A stretch of DNA of 64,000 nucleotides. Origin: JAIOSF01 sp963677755 (GTDB lineage Bacteria; Campylobacterota; Campylobacteria; Campylobacterales; Arcobacteraceae). The stretch covers positions 434,001 to 498,000 of the forward strand of contig OY782506.1 of assembly GCA_963677755.1 (NCBI GenBank). Reading direction: 5' to 3'. Under the pieces are notes generated by a model. It worked only from the letters and a program-made list of their open reading frames with translations. It ran no database searches and was not told where the DNA came from. Positions 46,382 through 55,161 of this stretch are shown piece by piece. Positions within the stretch are counted from its first letter, which is position 1, and the number at the start of each line of letters is the position of its first letter. Position numbers and translations under genes: made by a program.

Positions 46382-47846
46382 AGTATTGAATCCTTATTGT
46401 AAATTTTACCCCATCTGTGGTGTTGGTTGCAAAAATAGTACCACCAAAGTTTTTTTCAAGTATTTCTTTTGCAATGTAAAGTCCAAGACCACTAGGTGTT
46501 TTTTTCTTTTTTGTAGAAAAATATAAATCAAATATTTTGTGTAAATATTTACTAGGAATACCCCCACCATTGTCAGATATTTCAATAAATATAGATTTAT
46601 CTTTGTCGTAAGTTGTAAGAGTTATTTTTGGATTACTTATATTGTTTCTGTTAAATATATCTACGGAGTTTGAAATTAGAGTTAGAATAATCTGTTGAAA
46701 TAGTGTTCTGTACCCATCAATATATTTACTACTTTGAAAGTTTAATTGCAAGTCTATATGCTCTAATGATGGATTTGCAATATTTATACAATGCTCGATA
46801 GCATCATGCACAAGAAAAATTTCTGTTTCTTTTTCTTGTACAAAAAAATGACTAAAATCATCAATAGTTTGGGAGAGATATTGTGTTGTATTCTCTATAT
46901 CATTTATATTTTTCTTTAATATCTTTTCATCTAATGAACCATTTTTTTGTTTTAAATACATATCTAATGTTATTGCATTAATCTGAGAAAGTGGTTGTCT
47001 CCACTGATGCGAAATCATATTTAGTAGTTCCCCGATTGCTGCCATTTTTGATTGATGGTATATGATCTCATTCTTTTTTATGTTTTCTTTTTCTGTGAGT
47101 TTTATCTTTTCTTTATATTTTCTAAGTATATTTTTGATATTTTTTGACAATAACAATAAGATAATAGTTAAAATTAAGATAATAAAAGTTGTAACTAAAA
47201 GAAATTCAAATAAATATTTATTATGTTCTTTTTGTAACTTTAATATTTTTGTATCGATAGTATTTTGTACATCGCTAGGGTGGAACCCATAGCCAATAGC
47301 CCATCCCCAAGGTTCAAAATATTTGATATAAGATATTTTTTTACATTGTCTTGGATGTGTTCCAGAAAGAGCAATATAGGAGATATATCCTTCCCCATTT
47401 TTTGTAGTACTAATAATTTGTTTTGTGACATTAATACCATTTTTATCTGTAAGGTTTATTTGATTTTCTAAAAGTAAGCTTTGTTTAATATTAATGAGAA
47501 AATTACCTTTAGTATCAAGAATAAAAATATAACCATTTTGGTCATATTTGATGGACTCTATTAGTTTTAAAATTTCTTTTTTAATTTGTTCTTCTGGAAT
47601 TTTATGGGAGTTTTTGTTTTCATTATATTTAAATTCTATAATATTAAATATTTTTGTAACTTCTTTTTTTATTAAATTTTTATTTAATTCTATAAAATCT
47701 TTTTTTATTTGTAAAGTTTCATATTTTAGTTGTTTTGAATTATAGTTGATTATAACAGTTGTAATAATGACAGAAAATATAATAAATATAATAACAGGTA
47801 CTATACTCATATTTCTAAGTAGAGTAGTTTCATTGTATGTTGCCAT
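46368..47846 (-). CDS. Cache-domain sensor histidine kinase
   Basis: 492 residues: helix (about 14-34), a periplasmic single-Cache domain (YDQNGYIFILDTKGNFL; YFEPWGWAIGYG), second helix (about 212-234), then the kinase core with HQWRQPL (His280), DNGGGI and GLGLYIAKEI. sCache domains often bind small organic acids. The start codon lies in a perfect inverted repeat and only 6 bases after a TATAAT, so the message may be leaderless; the Met 12 codons later is a weaker alternative. Confidence 0.9.
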   Translation of the reverse strand: MATYNETTLLRNMSIVPVIIFIIFSVIITTVIINYNSKQLKYETLQIKKDFIELNKNLIKKEVTKIFNIIEFKYNENKNSHKIPEEQIKKEILKLIESIKYDQNGYIFILDTKGNFLINIKQSLLLENQINLTDKNGINVTKQIISTTKNGEGYISYIALSGTHPRQCKKISYIKYFEPWGWAIGYGFHPSDVQNTIDTKILKLQKEHNKYLFEFLLVTTFIILILTIILLLLSKNIKNILRKYKEKIKLTEKENIKKNEIIYHQSKMAAIGELLNMISHQWRQPLSQINAITLDMYLKQKNGSLDEKILKKNINDIENTTQYLSQTIDDFSHFFVQEKETEIFLVHDAIEHCINIANPSLEHIDLQLNFQSSKYIDGYRTLFQQIILTLISNSVDIFNRNNISNPKITLTTYDKDKSIFIEISDNGGGIPSKYLHKIFDLYFSTKKKKTPSGLGLYIAKEILEKNFGGTIFATNTTDGVKFTIRIQYYDIK

Positions 47847-47858
47847 ACAATGATTATA
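47831..47858 (-). promoter_or_regulatory. -10 and inverted repeat over the Cache kinase start codon
   Basis: TGGTATAAT (hexamer at 47853-47858) ends 6 bases before the ATG. CATTGTATG (47831-47839) and CATACAATG (47844-47852) are a perfect 9-bp inverted repeat with a 4-base loop, and the start codon is inside the dyad. It may be an operator at the transcription start or an RNA hairpin that hides the start. Confidence 0.6.
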
Positions 47859-47894
47859 CCACTACTTAAATAAATAGATGTTGATTAAAAAATA

Positions 47895-48494
47895 TTATTG
47901 TATTATTGCTTCAATTTCAACTGTTATTTTGACCTTTTCTCCTACTACAACACCACCAGCTTCAAGAGCTTTGTTCCATGTAAGTCCAAAATCTTTTCTA
48001 TTTATTTTTGCTTCAAGAGTGAATGCTGTTCTTGTATTTCCCCATGGATCTTTTATCATTCCATTATTTTCAACTTCAAAAGTTACATTTTTTGTAACTC
48101 CATGTATTGTTAAATTTCCACTTAACATACCTTCATCCCCATCAAGGGTATAAGAAGTCATTGAAAAAGTCATTTTTGGATATTTTTCAACCTCGAAAAA
48201 ATCGGCACTTCTTAAATGGTTGTCTCTTTTTTCTATGCCAGTATCAATGCTACTTGTCATAACAGAAGCATTAAATTTTTCAAATTTTTTACTTTGTGTA
48301 TCGTACTGTATATCAGCATCAAAATCTGAAAAGTTACCATTAACATTTGTTATCATAAGATGCTTTATGGAAAAGCCAACTTCAGAATGACTCTTATCTA
48401 CTTTTAAAACAGCACCATTTAATCCAATTGCCCCAACTGCAAATAGTAAACTTATTGCAATAATATTTAATTTTTTTGATAGTGTATTGAACAT
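47895..48494 (-). CDS. YceI-family periplasmic lipocalin-like protein
   Basis: 199 residues with a signal peptide (about 1-28). The YceI barrel is clear: VDKSHSEVGFSIKHLMITNVNG near the start, HLRSADFFEVEKYPKMTF in the middle and GLTWNKALEAGGVVVGEKV near the end. Members bind isoprenoid or similar lipids. It has AAGGAG before the ATG and a likely -10 (TACAAT), and no clear link to its neighbours. Confidence 0.92.
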   Translation of the reverse strand: MFNTLSKKLNIIAISLLFAVGAIGLNGAVLKVDKSHSEVGFSIKHLMITNVNGNFSDFDADIQYDTQSKKFEKFNASVMTSSIDTGIEKRDNHLRSADFFEVEKYPKMTFSMTSYTLDGDEGMLSGNLTIHGVTKNVTFEVENNGMIKDPWGNTRTAFTLEAKINRKDFGLTWNKALEAGGVVVGEKVKITVEIEAIIQ

Positions 48495-48562
48495 AACTTC
48501 TCCTTAGAATATTTATTTGTACCCTAATTGTATAGAGCTTTTATTAATAATATATTAACAGA

Positions 48563-49942
48563 TTAATGTAATTTTATGGTAAAAGTTGAACCTTCATTTT
48601 CAATACTTTTAATTTCTAGTTTAAATTTATGAAATTTAATTATATTAGCTACTAAAGACAAACCAACTCCTAAAGAATTATTCCATGTATTATTTGAAAC
48701 TCTATAAAATTTATTTGTAATTTTTTGTATATCTTTTTCTTTGATCCCAATACCATTATCTGTTATACTAATCTCTTTATTTGTGATATTTACAAAAACA
48801 TCATCTTGTGAATATTTTAAAGCATTTTCTATAATGTTTTCGATAGCTATTCTAATCATAGTTTCATCAGCATTGATTTTAATATCATTAGCTTCCACAT
48901 AAATTTCTCTATGTGGATATGCTATTTTTAAATCTTCAATAATAGTTTTTGTAAGTTTTACTAAATCCACTTTTGTGAAGTTTTTAGCTTGTTTGCCATC
49001 TTCTAATTTTAAAGTTAAACGAAGTCTATCTATCATTGTTGTTAATTTATCAGAGTTTGAAGAGATTTTCTTTAAAAATTTTTCTCTTATTTCAGGATTT
49101 ATATCTTTATCATCAAGTAAAGTTTGTGTGTATCCACTTATAACTGCAATAGGATTTTTAAACTCATGAGAAATTGCAGAGATAATATCATCTTTTTGCC
49201 TATTAGAAAGTTTTAATTTAGCTGTATATTTTGATTTTTGTTTCTCTTTTTTAATCAATGCTTTTGATACTTCACTTAAAAGTTTTGTTATTTGATTAAA
49301 TTCATATGAGTAAGTTGATTCTATCTTTACATCTTTGCTTTGTTTTGTCAGGGTATTTAAAAAGTCTAATATTTCAGTAGTTTCATATTCCACTTTTTTA
49401 CTAATATAGCGTGCAACAAAAAAAGCGATAGCTACAAAAAACAGGAATAAAACAGCAATTTTTACTGAAAGATAAAAAAACTCTTTATTGATTTGTTCAA
49501 TATCTCTTGCCATTCTTATAAAATAATCTTCCCCATGAAGTGAAAATCTTTTTGATACATAGAGGAGCTCTTTGTTGACAGTATCTGATTTTCTAATTAT
49601 AAAACCATATTCTTGATATTTTGAGTTAATTACTTCTAATCTATCGGCGTGATTTTCCATTGAACTTTTTTCTTCATCACTCTCTCCAATTACAACACCA
49701 TCTTTATTGATAACGGTAACTCTTAATCCTATTTTTTCTTTAATTTTGTTTACATTTTCATCAATACTATTTAAATCAGTTATACCTAATGAAAAAATAT
49801 TGATATTATGGAGTAGGTCGATTTTTGTTTGTTCAATATAAATATTTTTTATCCATATATAAACTACAATCCCTAGAATTAAAAAAATTGTTCCAAAAAG
49901 AAGTATAAATTTTCTTAAAAATATATCATGAAGTCTAAGCAA
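48563..49942 (-). CDS. phoR: Sensor histidine kinase, PhoR-like
   Basis: 459 residues from a TTG at 49940-49942, chosen because AAGGA lies 7 bases upstream; it overlaps the regulator stop by 8 bases. The longer frame upstream runs deep inside the regulator gene. Two helices (about 10-33 and 155-178) enclose a small periplasmic domain. The core has ISHEFKNP (His259), an N box (IENIIENALKYS) and DNGIGI. It follows pstB, phoU and a PhoB-like regulator, so phosphate control is inferred from context. Confidence 0.82.
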   Translation of the reverse strand: MLRLHDIFLRKFILLFGTIFLILGIVVYIWIKNIYIEQTKIDLLHNINIFSLGITDLNSIDENVNKIKEKIGLRVTVINKDGVVIGESDEEKSSMENHADRLEVINSKYQEYGFIIRKSDTVNKELLYVSKRFSLHGEDYFIRMARDIEQINKEFFYLSVKIAVLFLFFVAIAFFVARYISKKVEYETTEILDFLNTLTKQSKDVKIESTYSYEFNQITKLLSEVSKALIKKEKQKSKYTAKLKLSNRQKDDIISAISHEFKNPIAVISGYTQTLLDDKDINPEIREKFLKKISSNSDKLTTMIDRLRLTLKLEDGKQAKNFTKVDLVKLTKTIIEDLKIAYPHREIYVEANDIKINADETMIRIAIENIIENALKYSQDDVFVNITNKEISITDNGIGIKEKDIQKITNKFYRVSNNTWNNSLGVGLSLVANIIKFHKFKLEIKSIENEGSTFTIKLH

Positions 49943-50606
49943 AAATATATCCTTCACCTCGAACCGATTTAATATACTCTTTTTTTCCAGTTGGATCAAT
50001 TTTTTCTTTTAATCTTTTAATAGCAACATTTACTGTTTTTGATTTAACATCAGTGTAGTCTTCCCATACATTTTGTAAAAGAACTTCACGACTTAGTAAT
50101 ACATCTTTGTTTTTAAAAAATTCTAATAATAAATCATGTTCAAGATGAGTAAGCTTTATCTCTGTATCTTCAATAAAAAATTTCTTTTGTGTAGCTTTGT
50201 AAACTATATCTTTTATTTTTTCTATCTCAACATTATTTGTTGACCTTTTAATAACAGCATTTACCCTAGCTTTTAAAACTTCAAGGTTGAAAGGTTTCGT
50301 GATATAATCATCAGCACCTCTTTTAAATCCCTCTAGAATATCTTCCTCTTTGTCTTTTGCAGTGAGATAGATTACAGGATGATTATATCCTTTATCTCGA
50401 ATACTTTGAATAAACATACTTCCCTCAATATTTGGAAGATTTCTATCCATTATGATGAGATTAATATTTTCTTCTTCTAATAATTGTTCTACAAGTTTTG
50501 TATCTAAACAAGATATAACATCATGACCCTCTTTTGTCAATGTGTATTCAATTAAGTCTAAAATATCTTGTTCATCTTCAACAACCAATATAGTATTATC
50601 TTGCAT
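49935..50606 (-). CDS. phoB: Response regulator, PhoB-like
   Basis: 223 residues. The receiver has VVEDEQD, Asp54 (IIMDRNLP), YLTAKD and TKPF; the winged-helix DNA-binding domain (about 125-223) has LTHLEHDLLLEFF and VNVAIKRLKEKI. OmpR family. It is third in pstB-phoU-phoB-phoR. I infer that it binds the paired TGTAA repeats found at pstB, pstC, pit and the chemoreceptor gene. The ribosome binding site is GAGGAG. Confidence 0.85.
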   Translation of the reverse strand: MQDNTILVVEDEQDILDLIEYTLTKEGHDVISCLDTKLVEQLLEEENINLIIMDRNLPNIEGSMFIQSIRDKGYNHPVIYLTAKDKEEDILEGFKRGADDYITKPFNLEVLKARVNAVIKRSTNNVEIEKIKDIVYKATQKKFFIEDTEIKLTHLEHDLLLEFFKNKDVLLSREVLLQNVWEDYTDVKSKTVNVAIKRLKEKIDPTGKKEYIKSVRGEGYIFA

Positions 50607-50640
50607 AACAATCTCCTCTTATTTCAATATTATATCAAGA

Positions 50641-51303
50641 TTAAACTTGGTGTATCTCTCCACCGTTGTTAGCAAATAATAATAAACTGGCGATACTTAT
50701 TGCTCTATCTGCAACTTTTTCACTTTTTCTTAATGATGATAACATTTGGTGGTATCTAGAAAAATTATCTGCTTTATCTGCTTGTTTTATAAGAGTATTT
50801 TCTATCATCTCATATAAATCATCTGTTTTACTTTCAGCAATTAATACTTTATTGAAATGTTCTTGTATCTCATCAACACAATCAACATCTATCATTTTAA
50901 CAGTATATTCCAAAGCTTCAACTGTTGATTTTTGCATCGGTATTGCATAGTCATTTATTGTTTTAATATCAACTTTTTTACAAACTTCTTGAAACCCTTT
51001 TATAAAACTTCTTGTATTTGAACAAGCACGCACTAATTCATTGGTAATTTTAAGATATGATACCATTGCTCTTAAATCTCTCGCTTCTGGAGAATGTAAA
51101 GCCAATGTGGTGATAATCTCATTATCTATCTCGTTTGTTTTATTACTGATATTTTTAATTGCTAATTTAGCATCATTAAAATGATCTAATTTACAATCTT
51201 TTAATGCATCAATAATAATATTGTTTGATTTTATAAGAGCATTTCCTATCTCTTTGATACTACTTTTAATCTCATCTAGTTTTTCTTTATAATTTATTAA
51301 CAT
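50641..51303 (-). CDS. phoU: Phosphate signalling protein PhoU
   Basis: 220 residues from the ATG at 51301-51303; AAAGGGGAA just upstream decides this over an ATG six codons earlier that overlaps pstB. It is an all-helical protein with two three-helix bundles; the repeated ExxD-type metal-binding region is visible (NKTNEIDNEI; ESKTDDLYEMI). It lies between pstB and phoB and is the link between the Pst transporter and the PhoR kinase. Confidence 0.88.
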   Translation of the reverse strand: MLINYKEKLDEIKSSIKEIGNALIKSNNIIIDALKDCKLDHFNDAKLAIKNISNKTNEIDNEIITTLALHSPEARDLRAMVSYLKITNELVRACSNTRSFIKGFQEVCKKVDIKTINDYAIPMQKSTVEALEYTVKMIDVDCVDEIQEHFNKVLIAESKTDDLYEMIENTLIKQADKADNFSRYHQMLSSLRKSEKVADRAISIASLLLFANNGGEIHQV

Positions 51304-51313
51304 ATTTCCCCTT

Positions 51314-52081
51314 TTAACCAAATCTTCCAGTGATGTAGTCTTCTGTTTTTTTCTCTTTTGGATTTATAAATATTTTTTCAGTTTCATCATATTCTATTAG
51401 GTCTCCAAGGTGGAAAAAAGCTGTCATATCTGCTACTCTTGCTGCTTGTTGCATATTGTGAGTAACCGTTACAATTGTATAGTCTTTTTTTAGTTCTAAC
51501 ATAAGTGCTTCTATTTTTTCTGTACTAATTGGATCAAGAGCACTTGTTGGCTCATCCATTAAGATTATATCAGGTTGTACTGCAATAGTTCTTGCTATAC
51601 AAAGTCTTTGTTGTTGTCCACCACTAAGTCCCGTTCCTGGTTCTTTTAAAATATCTTTCACTTCTTCCCAAATACCAGCACCCTTTAGTGACTTTTCTAC
51701 AAGTTCATCACACTCTCTTCCTTTTTTTACAAGACCGTGCTTTAAAGGGGCATATGCAACATTTTCATAGATTGATTTGGGAAAAGGATTTGGTTGTTGA
51801 AATACCATTCCAACTCTTTTTCTTACACTTACTTCATCAACATCTTTATCATAAATATTTTTTGCATCAATGATAACTTCACCTTCAACTTTTGCGCTAC
51901 TTACTAGGTCATTCATCCTATTTAAACATCGTAAAAATGTAGACTTACCACATCCAGAAGGACCAATTAGTGCAGTGATTTGATTTTCATATATTTCTAT
52001 ATCAAGATTATGAAGAGCATGTTTATCCCCATACCAGAGGTTTAAATCTTTTACATTAATTTTTGTTTTATTTTTTCCCAT
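51314..52081 (-). CDS. pstB: Phosphate ABC transporter ATPase PstB
   Basis: 255 residues. Walker A GPSGCGKST, Q loop FQQPNPFPKSIYENV (typical of PstB), signature LSGGQQQR and Walker B IILMDEPTSALD. It energises high-affinity phosphate uptake. It is the first gene of pstB-phoU-phoB-phoR and is separated from pstC-pstA by the oppositely directed pit gene. Its promoter carries a Pho-box-like repeat. Confidence 0.97.
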   Translation of the reverse strand: MGKNKTKINVKDLNLWYGDKHALHNLDIEIYENQITALIGPSGCGKSTFLRCLNRMNDLVSSAKVEGEVIIDAKNIYDKDVDEVSVRKRVGMVFQQPNPFPKSIYENVAYAPLKHGLVKKGRECDELVEKSLKGAGIWEEVKDILKEPGTGLSGGQQQRLCIARTIAVQPDIILMDEPTSALDPISTEKIEALMLELKKDYTIVTVTHNMQQAARVADMTAFFHLGDLIEYDETEKIFINPKEKKTEDYITGRFG

Positions 52082-52111
52082 TTATACTACTTTATTAAAT
52101 TTTTGTGTTGA

Positions 52112-52144
52112 ATTGTACAAATTTTTAATTACAATATGGTTACA
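52112..52144 (-). promoter_or_regulatory. Pho-box-like promoter of pstB
   Basis: On the - strand TGTAA occurs at 52140-52144 and 52129-52133, exactly 11 bases apart. Then come 11 bases and TACAAT (52117-52112) as -10. The pair sits 48 bases before the pstB start. The plan equals that of E. coli Pho boxes, where the repeat replaces the -35. Confidence 0.75.
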
Positions 52145-52302
52145 TGAAAATCATATTTAAAAGAAGCGGGATAAATTTACAAATTTATAGAAAAATTATT
52201 ATAGATTTTAGTAATAAAATAAGTAAAAGCACCATATTCTATGACTTTAGGAAAAGGGAAGGTTTAAGAATATGGACTGTACAATCCAATACAATAAAAA
52301 AG

Positions 52303-52318
52303 TTACAATAAAGTTACA
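52303..52318 (-). promoter_or_regulatory. Pho-box-like repeat in the pit leader (reverse orientation)
   Basis: TTACA at 52303-52307 and 52314-52318, again an 11-base period, ends 19 bases before the pit ATG, next to the ribosome binding site. Candidate -10 hexamers of pit (TACAAT at 52280-52285 and 52290-52295) lie upstream, so a bound regulator would block pit. In the other direction the base at the 11-base position is only TATTGG. The rest of the 52082-52337 gap is AT-rich with no gene. Confidence 0.65.
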
Positions 52319-52337
52319 ATCATAAAAGGTAAACAAA

Positions 52338-53969
52338 ATGGAAATACAAACAGTTAAAAAAATGGAAAAAGAAGCAATGAAAAGTAGTAGTTTTGATTTT
52401 ATTAGACTAGGTTTTGCACTATTTTTTATGGTTGTTGTATTAAATTATAGTTTTATAAGTACAGGGGGAATTCCTAATAATGTATTTTTAGCTATTGCCG
52501 CACTTTTTGGTGCATACATGGCTATGAATATTGGGGCAAATGATGTTGCTAATAATGTAGGACCAGCTGTTGGTTCAAAAGCACTAACAATGGGTGGTGC
52601 TATTGTTATAGCAGCAGTATTTGAAGCCGCTGGAGCTTTAATTGCAGGTGGAGATGTTGTTAATACTATTAAAAAAGGGATTATTGATATCTCTGCTTTT
52701 GGAAATCAAACAGAACCTTTTATATGGGCTATGATGGCTTCCCTACTAGCAGCAGCTATATGGCTAAATTTAGCTACATATTTTAAAGCACCTGTTTCAA
52801 CTACTCACTCTATTGTTGGTGGTGTAATGGGGGCAGGAATAGCAGCTGCAGGTTTTGGAATAGTAGCATGGGGTACTATGGGTAAAATTGCCTTGTCATG
52901 GATAATCTCACCAGTGCTTGGAGGAATTATTGCAGCAATTTTTCTTTTTGCTATTAAAAAAACTATGGTATATAAAGAGGATAAAAAATCAGCAGCTTTA
53001 GTATGGGTTCCAATTTATGTAGCCATTATGTCTTGGGCTTTTGTTACTTACCTTACATTAAAAGGATTAAAAAAAGTATGGCCTACAGTTGTTGATGTAA
53101 TTACTTTTTTACCTGATACGAGTAAACCTACATTTTTAGTAGCTTCTTCGTTGGGTTTAATTGTAGCTATTATTGTTTATCTTGTGGTTAAATCTTCAAC
53201 CAATAAAAATGCTTTACGCATAAAAAACAGTAGAATGGGTGTTAATAGATTATTTACAGTTCCACTTATTTTTGCTGCTGCACTTTTAAGCTTTGCACAT
53301 GGTGCAAATGATGTAGCAAATGCCATTGGACCATTAGCTGCTATTAGCGATGCTGTTATGAGTGGAGGAATTTCTACAAAAGCAGGAATACCATTATGGG
53401 TAATGGCAGTTGGAGCGATTGGTATAGCTCTTGGACTTGCTTTATATGGACCAAAACTTATTAGAACAGTTGGTAGTGAAATTACAGAGCTTGATCAAAT
53501 AAGAGCTTTTAGTGTTGCAATGGCAGCTGCTATAACAGTTATTATAGCTTCTCAACTAGGACTACCAGTATCTTCAACACATATTGCCATAGGTGGAATA
53601 TTTGGTGTTGGTTTTTTAAGAGAATATCTTTCTCAAACTGAGAAACAAGATGTTGTAGCAAAAGAAAAAGAACTTGTAGATGATGAAAAAAAATATTTAA
53701 AAGCATTAAGTAGTGAACTTAAAACATTAGAATCTAAAAAAGATAAAAAGAAGAATGACTATGAAAGAATAGTTGATTTATATAAAAAAATAGATGCAGA
53801 AGCAGATAAACTTAAAGAGGCAAAAAAACAACTCAAAGATGCTGAAAAAATTCAATATGTAAAAAGAGATGCAGTGAAAAAAATAATTGCAGCTTGGATT
53901 ATAACAGTACCAGCAGCAGCTGTACTTTCCGCAATGTTATACTTTATGATAAGAGGAATTGTTCTTTAA
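52338..53969 (+). CDS. pit: Low-affinity inorganic phosphate transporter (PiT family)
   Basis: 543 residues with about ten membrane helices. The two PiT signatures are present: GANDVANNVGPAVGSKALT (about 72-90) and its repeat GANDVANAIGPLAAI (about 325-339), plus PVSTTHSIVGG and PVSSTHIAIGG. A charged coiled-coil segment (about 435-515) is inserted before the last helix. It is flanked by the two pst units and reads against both. A reversed Pho-box-like repeat in its leader suggests repression when phosphate is scarce. Confidence 0.93.
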   Translation: MEIQTVKKMEKEAMKSSSFDFIRLGFALFFMVVVLNYSFISTGGIPNNVFLAIAALFGAYMAMNIGANDVANNVGPAVGSKALTMGGAIVIAAVFEAAGALIAGGDVVNTIKKGIIDISAFGNQTEPFIWAMMASLLAAAIWLNLATYFKAPVSTTHSIVGGVMGAGIAAAGFGIVAWGTMGKIALSWIISPVLGGIIAAIFLFAIKKTMVYKEDKKSAALVWVPIYVAIMSWAFVTYLTLKGLKKVWPTVVDVITFLPDTSKPTFLVASSLGLIVAIIVYLVVKSSTNKNALRIKNSRMGVNRLFTVPLIFAAALLSFAHGANDVANAIGPLAAISDAVMSGGISTKAGIPLWVMAVGAIGIALGLALYGPKLIRTVGSEITELDQIRAFSVAMAAAITVIIASQLGLPVSSTHIAIGGIFGVGFLREYLSQTEKQDVVAKEKELVDDEKKYLKALSSELKTLESKKDKKKNDYERIVDLYKKIDAEADKLKEAKKQLKDAEKIQYVKRDAVKKIIAAWIITVPAAAVLSAMLYFMIRGIVL

Positions 53970-53979
53970 TTCCTCTTAT
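53949..53979. terminator. Hairpin shared by the pit and pstA stop codons
   Basis: ATAAGAGGAATT (53949-53960) and AATTCCTCTTAT (53968-53979) form a perfect 12-bp stem with a 7-base loop. The pit stop (53967-53969) is in the loop and right arm, and the pstA stop (53979-53981) starts at the end of the right arm. It lacks a long T run, so it is terminator-like for both converging genes. Confidence 0.6.
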
Positions 53980-55160
53980 TATTGCCATTTAACTTCAAAC
54001 TTTTTTCTTAGATAAACTGCAAGTGCATTTAGGGATATAAGTATCGATAAAAGTACTAAAATACCAGCTGCTGTTCTTTCAATATATGCTTTTTCTGGCA
54101 TACCAGCCCATGTAAATATTTGAGCTGGCATAACAGTTGCAGCATCCATAATAGAAGTTGGACTATCAGGAATAAATGCAATCATACCAACAATAATAAG
54201 TGGGGCAGTTTCTCCCATAGCTTGAGCTAAACCAATGATTGAACCAGTCATAACTCCTGGAAATGCTAAGGGTAATACATGATCTCGTACCACTTGAATT
54301 TTAGTTAATCCTAACCCATAACCAGCTTGTCTAATACTTGCAGGGACACTTCTTAAAGCAGCTCGTGAACTTACTATAATAATAGGTAAAGTCATTAGTG
54401 CAAGTGTTAATCCACCCACAAGTGGTGAACTTCTAGGAAGCCCAAAAAGATTAATAAATATAGATAACCCTAAAAGACCAAAAAGAATAGATGGGATTGC
54501 TGCAAGGTTGTTGATATTAATCTCAATAAGACTTGACCATTTACTATCAGGGTTTGCAAACTCTTCAAGATATACAGCAGTAGCAACACCTATAGGGAAT
54601 GCAACTGCCATAGTTACAAGAAGGGTGAAAATTGAACCAATGATAGCAGAAGCAAAACCTGAATTTTCTGCTATTTTACTATCCCCTTGTGTAAAGAAAA
54701 GGGTATTAAATCTTTTTTCTACTCTATCATTTTTGATTAAATTTTGTAATGTTGTCAAGTCTTTGCTTTTTAGTTTATAGTATTGTTCTTTCATATACAT
54801 ATCAACTTGATCATCTGCTAATATCCAAATAAGTTGTTTCGTTCCCATTAGAGATGGATCTTTTTTTGCATTCATAGGAATATCTCTAATAGCAGAACGA
54901 CTTACAAGATGAAGGTATTTTCTATCAATCGCTTTTCTATAACTTTTAACACTTGCTTCGCTATATGTTATTTCAACTTGAATATATGTTTGCATAAAAG
55001 CACTTTTCCCTTTAGCAACCATATCAGATAAAAATATTGCTAAAAATAGTAGTGATAAAACTAAGGAACCTAGTGCAAAACCTTTAAATACTTTTGCTTT
55101 ATTATGTCTTGTTGCTAATGTTGGATCGTAAAATACATTGTTATTATTGTTTTTTTTCAT
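53979..55160 (-). CDS. pstA: Phosphate ABC transporter permease PstA
   Basis: 393 residues, longer than the usual 290-300 because of an N-terminal region (about 60-175) between the first and second helices that is likely periplasmic. The permease domain shows six helices overall and the EAA loop (SIRQAGYGLGLTKIQVVRDHVLPLA is the interaction segment for PstB, about 270-295). It starts one base after the pstC stop. pstS is not in the window. Confidence 0.93.
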   Translation of the reverse strand: MKKNNNNNVFYDPTLATRHNKAKVFKGFALGSLVLSLLFLAIFLSDMVAKGKSAFMQTYIQVEITYSEASVKSYRKAIDRKYLHLVSRSAIRDIPMNAKKDPSLMGTKQLIWILADDQVDMYMKEQYYKLKSKDLTTLQNLIKNDRVEKRFNTLFFTQGDSKIAENSGFASAIIGSIFTLLVTMAVAFPIGVATAVYLEEFANPDSKWSSLIEININNLAAIPSILFGLLGLSIFINLFGLPRSSPLVGGLTLALMTLPIIIVSSRAALRSVPASIRQAGYGLGLTKIQVVRDHVLPLAFPGVMTGSIIGLAQAMGETAPLIIVGMIAFIPDSPTSIMDAATVMPAQIFTWAGMPEKAYIERTAAGILVLLSILISLNALAVYLRKKFEVKWQ

Positions 55161-55161
55161 T

